A stretch of DNA of 64,000 nt, from positions 5,970,501 to 6,034,500 of the forward strand of contig NZ_OY769915.1 of the NCBI RefSeq assembly GCF_963669205.1. Direction: 5' to 3'. The translations under genes were made by a program, and so were the position numbers. Below are positions 1 through 8,364 of this stretch, in pieces; position 1 is the first letter of the stretch; each line of letters starts with the position of its first letter. Source of the DNA: an uncultured Roseibium sp. GTDB lineage: Bacteria; Pseudomonadota; Alphaproteobacteria; Rhizobiales; Stappiaceae. The notes below the pieces were generated by a model that had not been told where the DNA came from, made no database searches, and saw only the letters and a program-made list of their open reading frames with translations.

Positions 1-25
1 GTTCCTGCTCGTCAAGGGCACCTGA
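1..25 (+). CDS. C-terminal end of an unidentified protein (partial)
   Basis: Frame 2 reads FLLVKGT and then a TGA stop at 23-25. It is convergent with the next gene and leaves a 12-bp gap. Seven residues are too few to identify the protein. That it is coding is an inference from the gene-dense setting. Confidence 0.35.
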
Positions 26-37
26 AGCCCCGTTACA

Positions 38-334
38 TCAGTCCCGCGACGCGATGCCGTCGATCTGCCGGGCAAGTTCCAGATCCAGTTCGCTCAATCC
101 GCCGACATCATGGGTGGCAAGCGTGATGTCGACCGTTCGGTAGACATTCGACCACTCGGGATGATGATTCATTTTTTCGGCTATCAGCGCCACATGCGCC
201 ATGAACCCGAAAGCTTCGCAAAAGTCCTTGAACTTGAAGGACCTGAAGATGGCCTCTCGTCCTTCGCACAGATGCCAGTCCGGCAAGATCCGGAGCCCGG
301 CGGCGCGATCTTCCGGTTTCAGTCGTTCAACCAT
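38..334 (-). CDS. phhB: 4a-hydroxytetrahydrobiopterin dehydratase (pterin carbinolamine dehydratase)
   Basis: This 98-residue protein has the usual length of the PCD/DCoH family. It dehydrates 4a-hydroxy-tetrahydropterin so that the cofactor of aromatic amino acid hydroxylases can be recycled in the cytosol. The family signature is the HHPEW stretch (H57, H58, P59, E60, W61). Together with H75 (in LATHDVGG) this gives the three histidines expected at the active site. The gene is transcribed away from the broken phosphatase gene that follows. No phenylalanine hydroxylase gene is in the window, so the actual pterin substrate is inferred from the family. Confidence 0.9.
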   Translation of the reverse strand: MVERLKPEDRAAGLRILPDWHLCEGREAIFRSFKFKDFCEAFGFMAHVALIAEKMNHHPEWSNVYRTVDITLATHDVGGLSELDLELARQIDGIASRD

Positions 335-414
335 CTGTCCTACCCTTCGCTACGATATTGCAATTCCCGGCATGCAAAAGCACGATGTCGGTCCTGAGGA
401 TATCGGAGAGTGCG

Positions 415-1130
415 GTGACCCACAAAGTTCTGTTTGTCTGTCTAGGGTCAGGACCCATTAATTTGGATGAATTGGTAGGAGTGAATTTGTTCGGATACGA
501 GGCGCAAAGCTGCAGGAAACCGTCCGGTTTCCAAAGATTTGCAACGATGTTGCCGGGCAAATTCACCCTATCCCTGCGGGACGCAAAAACGGCTTCGATC
601 TGCTGCGTCAAACCACTCAACCGGGCAGGAAGCCCGCTTATCGCGCTTTTCCTTGCAGCTCATTGCCGTTTGCTGCGCCAATTCAAACAAATTAATGGGT
701 CCTGACCCTAGGCAACATTTGCCGTTCCCCCCTCGCCGAGGGCATTTTTTCCGGGCTCGTCGATGAGGCCGGCCGGACCTCTGATTTCCTGATCGATTCG
801 GCAGGCACCGGACCGTGGCATGTCGGCAATCCACCCGATCCGCGATCGGTGGACATTGCCGCCAGACACGGGCTCGACATCTCGCATCAGCAGGCCCGAA
901 CCGTCACCGAGGGAGATTTCGACCGGTTTGACGTGATCGTTGCCATGGACGGCGACAACCTGGCCGCCCTCGCGTCCATCAGCAAGACGCCCCGTGCCGA
1001 GATCCGCCTCCTGCTGAACGCACCGCCGATGGACGTGCCTGACCCTTATTTTGGCGGCCCGGAAGGATTTGAGGACGTATTCCGCCTGATCCGGTCCGGC
1101 TGCGAGAAACTGCTCTCAGGCATTGCCTGA
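415..1130 (+). pseudogene. Low-molecular-weight protein tyrosine phosphatase, split by a MITE-like element
   Basis: Bases 415-441 encode VTHKVLFVC, most likely from GTG 415 with GGAG just upstream (ATG 385 or TTG 358 are alternatives). After 442-711 the frame resumes as GNICRSPLAEGIF and runs to a stop at 1130. Joining the halves across one CTAG copy restores the family P-loop CLGNICR (C-x5-R), and the distal DPYFGG carries the general-acid Asp motif. The rebuilt protein of about 150 residues matches the family length. The 266-bp net insertion lies between the nucleophilic Cys and the phosphate-binding Arg, is not a multiple of three, and introduces stops. Reinitiation at ATG 849 would give a 93-residue product without the P-loop. 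The enzyme should therefore be inactive. Confidence 0.9.
442..711. mobile_element. MITE-like element 1 (270 bp, CTAG-flanked, terminal inverted repeats)
   Basis: The left end starts CTAGGGTCAGGACCCATTAA at 442. The right end is its exact reverse complement finishing at 711. The match is perfect over 24 bp and continues with about two mismatches to 34 bp. Both ends carry CTAG, consistent with a CTAG (or TA) target duplication, and removing one copy restores an intact phosphatase reading frame. No transposase-sized ORF is inside, so it would have to be mobilised in trans. A CTAG-type target is known for some IS5-group elements, but this family assignment is only an inference. Confidence 0.8.
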
Positions 1131-1196
1131 AAAGGTCGTGTTCGATTCCCGCGGCATTTGACCGGTTGCTTTCATAAATCCTTCTTACAGCCTGCG

Positions 1197-1466
1197 CTAG
1201 GGTACGGACTCATAAATGAAGTCAATTTGGTTTGGATCGTTTTGACCAACTGCGAGTAGCGAAGGCGCAGGAAATGTGGTTCATTTTCAAGCCTTTCGCG
1301 ACGTGGCAGATGGCCAAAACGGCCAAATCCGAAGGACGGCAAAATGGCTTCACCTCGCAACGTCACCGCGCTTGACCGGGCATAAAGCCCGCTCTGCGCA
1401 CACTTCCTCGCGAGATTTTGCCATTTCTGCCGCCAAATCGGCTTCATTTATGGGTCCGTACCCTAG
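1197..1466. mobile_element. MITE-like element 2 (270 bp, CTAG-flanked, terminal inverted repeats)
   Basis: It is exactly as long as element 1. The left end reads CTAGGGTACGGACTCATAAA and the right end is its reverse complement with one difference (C for T at the 14th base). The repeat extends to about 34 bp with a few mismatches. It lies 66 bp after the phosphatase stop and 48 bp before the next gene. The interior has no coding potential. It shares CTAGGGT ends and a GGCCAAA-type core with the other two copies but is otherwise diverged. Confidence 0.75.
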
Positions 1467-1480
1467 GGTCCGGACCCTAA
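1463..1480. repeat. Palindromic junction at the right edge of element 2
   Basis: CTAGGGTCCGGACCCTAA contains the perfect 16-bp palindrome TAGGGTCCGGACCCTA (1464-1479). It looks like two element termini placed back to back. It could be the scar of a third, excised or deleted element, or an operator. Confidence 0.5.
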
Positions 1481-1514
1481 GGGTAACGCTCCCGACGGTG
1501 AGGCTGCGTTTGCA

Positions 1515-1805
1515 ATGAAATTCCTCTGGTGGTCCCTGGCCGCCCTGCTCCTGTTGCTGGGACTTGCAACGGTATGGCTGCCCATCCCGACCGGGGTGCC
1601 GCTACTTGCGCTTGGGTTGATCGTGATTGTCGGAACGAGCAGAAGCGCCGCGCGGCTCCTGCGCAGGCGCCGCCGCGCAACACCGCCCTTGAACGATGCG
1701 ATCACCTGGGTTGAAAACCGGTCTCCGTTGCGTTTTGCCCGAATTCTGAAACGAACCCGCCCGAGGAAAAAGCAGATTCAGGCGGATTCAGAGCACCTCA
1801 CCTGA
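1515..1805 (+). CDS. Small inner-membrane protein of unknown function
   Basis: The 96-residue protein begins MKFLWWSLAALLLLLGLATVWLP and continues with a second hydrophobic stretch (PLLALGLIVIVGT). The two segments, at about residues 3-22 and 28-43, form a helical hairpin broken by LPIPTGVP. A strongly basic cytosolic tail follows (LLRRRRR and later RTRPRKKQ). The pattern resembles small PGPGW-type membrane proteins, but I cannot assign a function. MITE-like element 2 lies directly upstream, so its native promoter or its link to the phosphatase gene may have been changed. Confidence 0.7.
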   Translation: MKFLWWSLAALLLLLGLATVWLPIPTGVPLLALGLIVIVGTSRSAARLLRRRRRATPPLNDAITWVENRSPLRFARILKRTRPRKKQIQADSEHLT

Positions 1806-1829
1806 TCGATCACAACGCACCGGTTGGAA

Positions 1830-2705
1830 TCACTGCTCCGAGAACCGCTGTCGGATCCCTTGAAGCAGACGTTTCGCGCGACGTGCGGCGCGGCGCAGAC
1901 TGCGATGGAGACGGCGGCCCTTTACCGTGAACCATTCATCCAGCTTCCGGTCCGTAACCAGCGGCGGAACCCTCTGGTAGAGAAGATGGTAGACGGCAAG
2001 AATGAGCAGCAGCGTCACGCCCCAGGAAATAAGCGTGTCGGAAAAGAAATGTCCGCCGAACGCAACCCTGTTGGCCGAGAGGATCACGCAAAGCGGCAGC
2101 ACGAAACAGAGCGTCGCCTTGCGCCAGCTTGCCGGCACGAGAAAAGCAACCGAGGTAAGCCACATCGCGGCCGAGGCTTCGCCCGAAACGAAGGAACAGT
2201 TGCGCTCGCAATGATCGGAAATGACCCAGACCGGCTGATGCGGCAGGTCACCGCCGAACTCCTCGACATACCTGGGCCGCGGACGGCCCCAATTGTCTTT
2301 CAAGATGGTGTTCACCAGGACACCGGGTCCCATGATGAGCGTGGTCAGCAGAAACAGCGGCTGTCTCAGCGGCAGGATCGGCGGCCGGCCGGGTGCAAGG
2401 AGCTTCAGAACAAGCACCGCGACGCAACTGATCGCAATCACGCGCACGAGAAACGGCCCGAGATGCCTGACATCTCTCAAAAAGGCATCATTTTGAGCCC
2501 AGAATCCCGCCGTCTCCGAATAGAAAAGACCGCTGACGAGGAAATCCACACGCGGAAAGGCAAGAAAAAACGCGGAAACCGCGACGATGTAGATCGAGAC
2601 GCAGACCATCGGGCGCACCCTGCACCAACCGGCTATCTTGCGAAGCGGAGACTTGGGACTATTCTCGTGTGATAGGGTTTGCGTCATTACTGCTTTTCGA
2701 ACCAA
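1830..2705 (-). CDS. PAP2-family membrane phosphatase
   Basis: A 291-residue polytopic membrane protein with the three phosphatidic-acid-phosphatase motifs. Motif 1 is K136-x6-R143-P144 (KDNWGRPRP). Motif 2 is at 174-176, where SGE replaces the usual SGH. Motif 3 is R213-x5-H219-x3-D223. About five or six hydrophobic segments surround them, so the active site would face the periplasm. Such enzymes remove phosphate from lipid A, undecaprenyl pyrophosphate or phosphatidate, and the substrate cannot be told from sequence. The basic C-terminal tail (RRLHRSLRRAARRAKR) is likely cytosolic. M7 (nt 2687) is an alternative start. Confidence 0.85.
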   Translation of the reverse strand: MVRKAVMTQTLSHENSPKSPLRKIAGWCRVRPMVCVSIYIVAVSAFFLAFPRVDFLVSGLFYSETAGFWAQNDAFLRDVRHLGPFLVRVIAISCVAVLVLKLLAPGRPPILPLRQPLFLLTTLIMGPGVLVNTILKDNWGRPRPRYVEEFGGDLPHQPVWVISDHCERNCSFVSGEASAAMWLTSVAFLVPASWRKATLCFVLPLCVILSANRVAFGGHFFSDTLISWGVTLLLILAVYHLLYQRVPPLVTDRKLDEWFTVKGRRLHRSLRRAARRAKRLLQGIRQRFSEQ

Positions 2706-2827
2706 TTCGGAGTTTCGCGTTCAAGGTCGTTGCGGTGCAGCCTGTGTTGCAAAGCCATGACCTAACGCATCCGGCGATGCCATCCAAGCCCCGGAGACCG
2801 GCGGGCATTCAAGGGGAGTATCACAAG

Positions 2828-3490
2828 GTGTCCACAAGCCGCCAGACCGGTATGCATGCAAAATCCGACATAGTTCCCGAACAGGCGGACCTGCGGCCGG
2901 CCGTGGAATTCTGGTACGAGTTCGCGTCCACATACAGCTATCTGTCAGCCATGCGCATCGAGACCCTGGCGCGCGATTGCGACATCCGTATCGTCTGGCG
3001 CCCCTTCCTGCTGGGCCCCATTTTCAAGAAACAGGGTTGGGATACCTCTCCCTTCAATCTTCATCCAGCGAAGGGTCGCTACATGTGGCAGGACATGGAA
3101 CGGCAATGCGAAAGATACGGCGTGCCCTTCACCATGCCCGCACCGTTTCCTCAGCACAGCCTTCTCGCCGCACGGATTGCCCATGGTGGCCGTCAGCAAT
3201 CATGGATCGGAGCTTTTACGCGTGCCGTCTATGTCGCCGAATTCGGCCAGGGTCTGGATATTTCGGACGAAGGCCTCATGGCCAGCCTTCTGCTGGAAAC
3301 CGGCGCGCCGGTCACGCAGGTGCTCAAGGAGGCGTCCAGTTCGGAAACCAAGATCGGTTTGCGGGCAGCAGTCTCGGAAGCGGAGGAACGCGGCATTTTC
3401 GGCGCACCCAGTTTCGTTCTGGAAAGCGGCGAACTCTTCTGGGGCGATGACCGGCTGGAACTGGCACTCGAAACGGCCGCGCGCGGATAG
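2828..3490 (+). CDS. DsbA-family oxidoreductase / 2-hydroxychromene-2-carboxylate isomerase-like
   Basis: The protein shows the thioredoxin-fold opening VEFWYEFASTYSYLS, then RPFLLGPIFK and the late IFGAPSFVL (cis-Pro) and FWGDDRL blocks. These are typical of HCCA isomerase/kappa-GST-like DsbA relatives, with no CxxC at the active site. The family isomerises glutathione-linked aromatic intermediates, and the substrate here is unknown. I chose GTG 2828 because AGGGGAG lies 8 bp upstream. ATG 2852 is an alternative, and longer frames would overlap the divergent PAP2 gene. The result is about 220 residues, the normal family size. Confidence 0.85.
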   Translation: MSTSRQTGMHAKSDIVPEQADLRPAVEFWYEFASTYSYLSAMRIETLARDCDIRIVWRPFLLGPIFKKQGWDTSPFNLHPAKGRYMWQDMERQCERYGVPFTMPAPFPQHSLLAARIAHGGRQQSWIGAFTRAVYVAEFGQGLDISDEGLMASLLLETGAPVTQVLKEASSSETKIGLRAAVSEAEERGIFGAPSFVLESGELFWGDDRLELALETAARG

Positions 3491-3540
3491 GTCAACCAAA
3501 GATCGAGCCGGCCTCGTCGGATAACGGAGTAGCCGCAGGT

Positions 3541-4686
3541 TTATCCGCCGTTATGCGCGCGCTCCAGCGCGGCGAACAGGTCTGCCGGCGACAGCGGTTT
3601 TGCAATGACGTCGGCGAAACCCGCAGCGTGCAGCTGCGTTTCGCCAACCGCCTCCAGCGCCGCCGTTACGGCGATGAGCGGCAAATCCGAAGTCGCCGGG
3701 TCACCCTTGATTTCGCGCGCGGTTTCAACCCCGCTTTTTCCCGGCATGTTGAGGTCGAGAAGCACCGCGTCATAGGCCGTCCCTCGTATTGCGCCAAGCG
3801 CGTCATCGCCCGAGTGAACCACGTCGAAGGAATATCCGAACGATTCCATCAACGCGGACATGAGGCGGCAATTCGTTTCGTTGTCATCGACGATGAGGAC
3901 ATGTGCCGCGGCTTTCGCCGTCCTCTTTTCTGCCCGGGGAGGAATGTCCAGGACAGGCTGACGGGCCGGGGCAGTGCCTCTTTGCGCGGGAATGCGAAGC
4001 TCGAAACGGCTTCCGCCTGCCTCGGGACGAACCAGACGAAGCTGCCCCCCCAGTGCGCTGGATTGACAGGCGGCCCCCCAGAGCCCGAGACCGGACCCCT
4101 CCACTGTTTCAAGACCGCGCCTGCCGCGCGCAAACGGTCGGAACAGTGTCGCCTCTTCTTCCGCGTCGATCCCGGACCCGGTATCCGTTACCGAAACGCG
4201 GACACACTCGGGTGCGTCGTGTTTTTGGACCTCGGCTGAAAACCTGTCCTGCGTCACGTCGATGCCGACCGACCCCCGGTCGGTATATTTGACGGCATTG
4301 TCCAGCAGCGTTGTCACGATCCTGCGCAGCTCCGCGGCATGGGATGTCACCAAGTCACACGCGGCAGGCTCAATGCTCAGTCGGAAAACCAGGCCTTTTT
4401 CCTCCGCTGCAATCTGAAACAGCTCTACACAGTCCCGCACGATCTCAGCCACAGCCTGCAGCGGCGTTTCCGTCACTTCGTCGGACCTGACGGCCTCGAC
4501 AAGCTCACCGGTCATCGCCGTCAGCGCATCAATGGATCGAATGAGGATCGAGAGCTTGTCGAACTGGTCCTCATCAAGCGGCCTGCTGCCGATAAGTTCC
4601 GCGGTCAGCCGCATCGCGGCAAGCGGTGTCCTGAGATCATGTGCCAGCAATGCCAGCTTGACAGCTTCGTCGTCACGGTCCGGCAT
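3541..4686 (-). CDS. Hybrid histidine kinase-response regulator without a sensor domain
   Basis: 381 residues. The HisKA box starts almost at the N-terminus (AHDLRTPL, phospho-acceptor H16). The ATPase domain follows, with N130 (LLDNAVKYT), DTGSGI near 168 and GSGLGL near 198. A receiver domain follows from about 262, with acidic D267/D268, phospho-acceptor D311 (LLDLNMPGKSG) and K363. There are no membrane, PAS or GAF segments, so signal input must come from a partner protein. There is no separate regulator gene nearby. It is divergent from an AEC transporter gene, which it might control, but this is only positional. Confidence 0.9.
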   Translation of the reverse strand: MPDRDDEAVKLALLAHDLRTPLAAMRLTAELIGSRPLDEDQFDKLSILIRSIDALTAMTGELVEAVRSDEVTETPLQAVAEIVRDCVELFQIAAEEKGLVFRLSIEPAACDLVTSHAAELRRIVTTLLDNAVKYTDRGSVGIDVTQDRFSAEVQKHDAPECVRVSVTDTGSGIDAEEEATLFRPFARGRRGLETVEGSGLGLWGAACQSSALGGQLRLVRPEAGGSRFELRIPAQRGTAPARQPVLDIPPRAEKRTAKAAAHVLIVDDNETNCRLMSALMESFGYSFDVVHSGDDALGAIRGTAYDAVLLDLNMPGKSGVETAREIKGDPATSDLPLIAVTAALEAVGETQLHAAGFADVIAKPLSPADLFAALERAHNGG

Positions 4687-4880
4687 GAGGCCCGGTTCCT
4701 TCTGCGCGCAGGAACAATCGGATCACCGTGGTTCCAGCGTTTGGAGGAAACGGGAAGACCCAGTGTCTTTTGTCCTTGCCATTTTGAAGGCTAGCGGCGC
4801 GCGATCCAATCCCCTAAAAGCAATTCCCAACGGCAATTTTCGACCACCCTTTTTCGCCCTCGAGGCCTCGCTGAAACCGG

Positions 4881-5852
4881 ATGCTTGCACAGACCTTCCT
4901 GATCGTCGCCCCAGTCTTTCTCCTGATCGGGATCGGCTATTGCTTCGCCCGCTTTGGCGTCCTGAACCAGTCCATCGGTGCAGCGCTCGGCGACTTCGTC
5001 TTCATCGTCGCGGTGCCTGTCCTGATCTTTCGCTCCCTCATCAATGCGGACCTGTCCGGCGGATTTCCGCTGACCCTCTGGGGAAGCTACTTCCTGGGTG
5101 TCGCTGTTGCCTGGACGCTTGGGACGCTGGTCATCCGCAAGGTGTTTCGCCGCGAGGCCAGGGCCGGCGCGATCGGGGCGATCTCGGCCTCCTACTCCAA
5201 TGTCGTGCTCGTCGGCATGCCGCTCATTGCTGCCGTCTACGGCAACGGCGGGCTTGTACCACTGCTGCTGATCATCTCCGTCCACCTTGCCACCATGACG
5301 GTCATCACGGCCATCGCCATGGAGCGCACGGCGGCGATCGACAGCGGCAGTGAAATGCCGCCGGTCGGCAGGCTCGTTCTTGAGGCCGGCCGAAAGGTAT
5401 GCGCCAATCCGCTCATCATCACCGTGGTTTTCGCACTGCTCTGGCGTCAGACCGGTCTGGACATACCGGAGGTCGGCGACGACGTGCTGCGCCGCATCGC
5501 CGCGACAGCCCTTCCTCTGGCCCTGCTTTCTCTCGGCATGAGCCTCGTTCACTATGGACTGCGGGGCAACATTCTGCCCGGCTTTCTGCTCGGTGCGATC
5601 AAGGTCCTGATCATGCCGGCCGTGGTGTTCATGGCGGCTGCCTTCCTGTTTCAGCTTCCCCCGCTGTGGACGGCCGCCGCAACGCTCGCTGCCGGCTGTC
5701 CGACGGGTGTGAACGCCTATATCTTCGCCAACCGCTACGGCACCGGCCATGCGATGTCGGCAAACGCGATCACGCTGACCACCCTCGTTGCGATCGGGAC
5801 CATCAGCCTCTGGACGTCGTTTCTGGCGTACTGGTTCGGTGGCGCGCTCTGA
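4881..5852 (+). CDS. AEC-family transporter (auxin efflux carrier-like)
   Basis: 323 residues in about ten hydrophobic segments arranged as two halves, starting MLAQTFLIVAPVFLLIGIGY. The late ATLAAGCPTGVNAYIFANRYG block is the conserved region of the auxin-efflux-carrier/malonate-permease family. It sits in the inner membrane and moves small organic acids or a similar solute. The specific substrate is unknown. The gene lies between the divergent hybrid kinase and the convergent gluQRS gene, with only 9 bp before the latter's stop. Confidence 0.88.
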   Translation: MLAQTFLIVAPVFLLIGIGYCFARFGVLNQSIGAALGDFVFIVAVPVLIFRSLINADLSGGFPLTLWGSYFLGVAVAWTLGTLVIRKVFRREARAGAIGAISASYSNVVLVGMPLIAAVYGNGGLVPLLLIISVHLATMTVITAIAMERTAAIDSGSEMPPVGRLVLEAGRKVCANPLIITVVFALLWRQTGLDIPEVGDDVLRRIAATALPLALLSLGMSLVHYGLRGNILPGFLLGAIKVLIMPAVVFMAAAFLFQLPPLWTAAATLAAGCPTGVNAYIFANRYGTGHAMSANAITLTTLVAIGTISLWTSFLAYWFGGAL

Positions 5853-5861
5853 CGGCGCGGA

Positions 5862-6746
5862 TCAAAGGCCGATGCGCCGCCGCAGCTCCGCAAGCGTAAG
5901 CCCGCCTTCTCGCAACGACTTGAGGCTCGTGTCGTCGTTCGATTTCGAGAGCTTGCGCCCGTCCGGACCGAGAACGAGCCGGTGATGCCGGTACGTTGGT
6001 TCCGGCAGATCGAGCAAGGACTGCAGAACCCGGTGGACGCTGGTTGCCTGGTAGAGATCCTGTCCGCGCAGAACCTCCGTGATGCCCTGGCGCGCATCGT
6101 CGATGACCACGGCGAGATGGTAACTGGTCGGCGTATCCTTGCGCGCCAGCACCACATCCCCCCAACGTGCCGCGTCGGCCGGAACCGCTTCGGCGGGCCC
6201 GAAAAGGGCCTTCCCCTCTGACCCCGCTTCCTGCCAGGTAAGGCCGTCACCGGCGCGCGCGAGCGCCTTGCGCATGTCCAGACGCAGCGTAAACGGCGCG
6301 TCACTATCCATGCGTTTCCGCAGTTCAGTTTCGGAAAGGACCGCACTGTCGCCCGGATAGAGCGGCGCACCGTCGGGATCGCGCGGCCAGCTCCTCCCGC
6401 TCTCCTCGATATCCTGCACGAAGCGCCTGATTTCGGCTCTGGAGAGATACGCCGAATAAATCAGACCCATGTCCTGCAGTCTTTCGAGTGCCGCCCGATA
6501 GTCGGGAAAGTGATCGGACTGCCGCAGCACCGGTTCGTCAAGAGGCAGGCCCAACCATACCAAATCCTCGAACATGCCGGCTTCGAGTTCAGATGTGCAC
6601 CGGGCCTGGTCGATGTCCTCGACACGCACCATGAACCGCCCGTCCAGCGCCACCGCCGCACGCGCATTCAACAGGGCGGAGAGCGCGTGGCCGATATGAA
6701 GATGTCCATTCGGAGAGGGGGCGAAACGGAAGACAGGTTTGCTCAT
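5862..6746 (-). CDS. gluQ: Glutamyl-Q tRNA(Asp) synthetase
   Basis: This is a stand-alone catalytic core of a class I glutamyl-tRNA synthetase (294 residues). It lacks the anticodon-binding half, the hallmark of GluQRS. FAPSPNGHLHIGH holds the HIGH motif (H17-H20) and DGRKLSKSN near residue 265 is the KMSKS equivalent. It activates glutamate and attaches it to queuosine at position 34 of tRNA(Asp) in the cytosol. The gene converges on the AEC transporter and is divergent from the glycosylase gene. Confidence 0.93.
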   Translation of the reverse strand: MSKPVFRFAPSPNGHLHIGHALSALLNARAAVALDGRFMVRVEDIDQARCTSELEAGMFEDLVWLGLPLDEPVLRQSDHFPDYRAALERLQDMGLIYSAYLSRAEIRRFVQDIEESGRSWPRDPDGAPLYPGDSAVLSETELRKRMDSDAPFTLRLDMRKALARAGDGLTWQEAGSEGKALFGPAEAVPADAARWGDVVLARKDTPTSYHLAVVIDDARQGITEVLRGQDLYQATSVHRVLQSLLDLPEPTYRHHRLVLGPDGRKLSKSNDDTSLKSLREGGLTLAELRRRIGL

Positions 6747-6858
6747 GGAGGCGGCAGGAACGGGTTGACGCGGACGCGGACATGAATCATGACCGCCTGT
6801 ATACCTACCACTCCCGGGACGCCGCGCAAGACAAGACCCGCCAGATGAGACCCGCCAG

Positions 6859-7500
6859 ATGAGACCAATTGAGACCGACGAGGACGTTCAGGCAGGATTG
6901 ACGGCGCTGATCGCTGCGCATCCGGACCTGGCTGCCGTCTCCCGGGCCACGGGCACTCTGCCGCTTCGCCGTCGGACTGCCGACTTTGCCGGCCTGACCC
7001 AGATCGTCACGGCCCAACAGGTGTCCGTTGCCAGCGCGGCTGCCATCTTTGAGAGGGTGCGCACCCTCGTATCGCCGCTGACGCCCGACACGCTCGCGTG
7101 TTTCTCCGACGAGGACCTTTCCGCAGCCGGTCTCTCCCGGCCAAAAATCAGGACCCTGCGCGCCGTTGCTGCCGCCTGCCAGAGCGGACTGGATCTTGCC
7201 CGGTTCACCGAAAAACCGGCTGGTGAGGCACACGCGGCCCTTTGCGAGATAAAGGGGATTGGACGCTGGAGCGCGGATATCTTTCTGCTTTTTTGCGCCG
7301 GCCATCCGGATGTTTTCCCGAGCGGCGATCTTGCGCTTCAGATCGCCGTTCAGGACGCTCTCGGCCTCGCGGAAAGACCGGCGGTGCACGACCTCGACGG
7401 AATTGCGCTGAAATGGGCGCCCCACCGCGCCGTTGCGGCCAGGCTGTTCTGGGCGTGGTACCGCGTCATGAAAAACGGCCGAGAAACCTTACCGGTCTGA
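6859..7500 (+). CDS. DNA-3-methyladenine glycosylase II (AlkA-like HhH-GPD)
   Basis: 213 residues. The helix-hairpin-helix LCEIKGIGRWSADIF (about 128-142) is followed by GHPDVFPSGD, with D157 at the position of the catalytic aspartate of the AlkA family. It lacks the N-terminal extra domain of E. coli AlkA and matches the shorter bacterial form. It excises alkylated purines for base-excision repair. ATGAGACC is repeated just upstream (6845 and 6859), so the start is slightly uncertain. The 3' end overlaps the convergent hydrolase gene by 12 bp. Confidence 0.9.
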   Translation: MRPIETDEDVQAGLTALIAAHPDLAAVSRATGTLPLRRRTADFAGLTQIVTAQQVSVASAAAIFERVRTLVSPLTPDTLACFSDEDLSAAGLSRPKIRTLRAVAAACQSGLDLARFTEKPAGEAHAALCEIKGIGRWSADIFLLFCAGHPDVFPSGDLALQIAVQDALGLAERPAVHDLDGIALKWAPHRAVAARLFWAWYRVMKNGRETLPV

Positions 7501-8280
7501 ATTTAAAAGGCTTTGAAGCGCTGCTTCGATCGAGCGAAGCAGAAGCGCAATGTCCTGCGGGCGCGACAGCCGGTGGTCCCCGTCGGGAACAAGCGTGAAC
7601 GTCACATCGTCCCGGGGCAGCGCCTCGACCAGCCTTTGCGCGTGGCTTGCCGGGACGTCCGGGTCCAATGCGCCCTGGAGGATCGTGACCGGCGCGCCCA
7701 GATGCAAGTCCCGCCCGAAGAGCAAGTGCTTGCGGCCGTCTTCGATCAGCCTGCGCGTGATGACATAGGGATCGTCGCCGTAGTCTGAGGGCTGTGCCCA
7801 GAAACCTTTTTCGAGGATTGCCGAACGGATGTCATCGTTGAAGCGCTGTTTCCACATCAGCTCTTCGGTGAAATCGACGGCCGGCGCGATCAGGACAAGC
7901 CCTTTGATCTGCCCGGCCGCCTTCCGGCTCAACGCCAGCAGCAGCGCAAGCCAGCCGCCCATCGACGACCCGACCAGAAGCGCACCGTCGCCGCAGAACC
8001 GGTCGAAGACCGCCCCGGCCTCCTCCAGCCAGTCGGAAACACATGCTTCCTCGAAACGCCCGCTTGACCGTCCGTGGCCGGAATAATCGAACCGCACGAC
8101 TGCCCGACCGGTGCGCCGGCCGAAATCCGCAACCGCCTCCGCCTTTGTGCCTGTCATGTCGGATTTGAACCCGGACAGCCAAAGCACCGCCGGAGCACTG
8201 CCATCGGTGACATCGACCGCGATCTGGCGTTCCCTCTCGCCTTTTCCGGCCTGAATGAATTGCGGTTCCTGTCCACCCAT
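7489..8280 (-). CDS. Alpha/beta hydrolase (serine esterase)
   Basis: 263 residues with an alpha/beta hydrolase core. Visible features are the HG-like LWLSGFKSD, the nucleophile elbow G104-S105-S106-M107-G108 (Ser106), an acidic residue in GALDPDVP (D206 or D208) and H236 in DGDHRLSRP. The layout resembles the ABHD10-like esterases and thioesterases. No signal peptide is seen, so it should be cytosolic. The substrate is unknown. It is divergent from the glycosyltransferase. Confidence 0.85.
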   Translation of the reverse strand: MGGQEPQFIQAGKGERERQIAVDVTDGSAPAVLWLSGFKSDMTGTKAEAVADFGRRTGRAVVRFDYSGHGRSSGRFEEACVSDWLEEAGAVFDRFCGDGALLVGSSMGGWLALLLALSRKAAGQIKGLVLIAPAVDFTEELMWKQRFNDDIRSAILEKGFWAQPSDYGDDPYVITRRLIEDGRKHLLFGRDLHLGAPVTILQGALDPDVPASHAQRLVEALPRDDVTFTLVPDGDHRLSRPQDIALLLRSIEAALQSLLNSDR

Positions 8281-8364
8281 ATTATGGCTCTCATTCCCTG
8301 GTGTCGTTTCATCCTGCCCTTTGACACGGCTGAACCGAACTTAAAAGTTCTCCGGAGACAAGAA

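Noticed and set aside
442..711. Element 1 as a transcription terminator or attenuator native to the phosphatase gene
   Set aside because: It interrupts an invariant catalytic loop, and two similar elements of the same length with CTAG ends occur elsewhere. Insertion is the simpler reading.
8284..8364. ATG 8284 as the glycosyltransferase start
   Set aside because: No ribosome site precedes it and it starts only 3 bp from the divergent hydrolase start. TTG 8365 has a good CGGAGA site.
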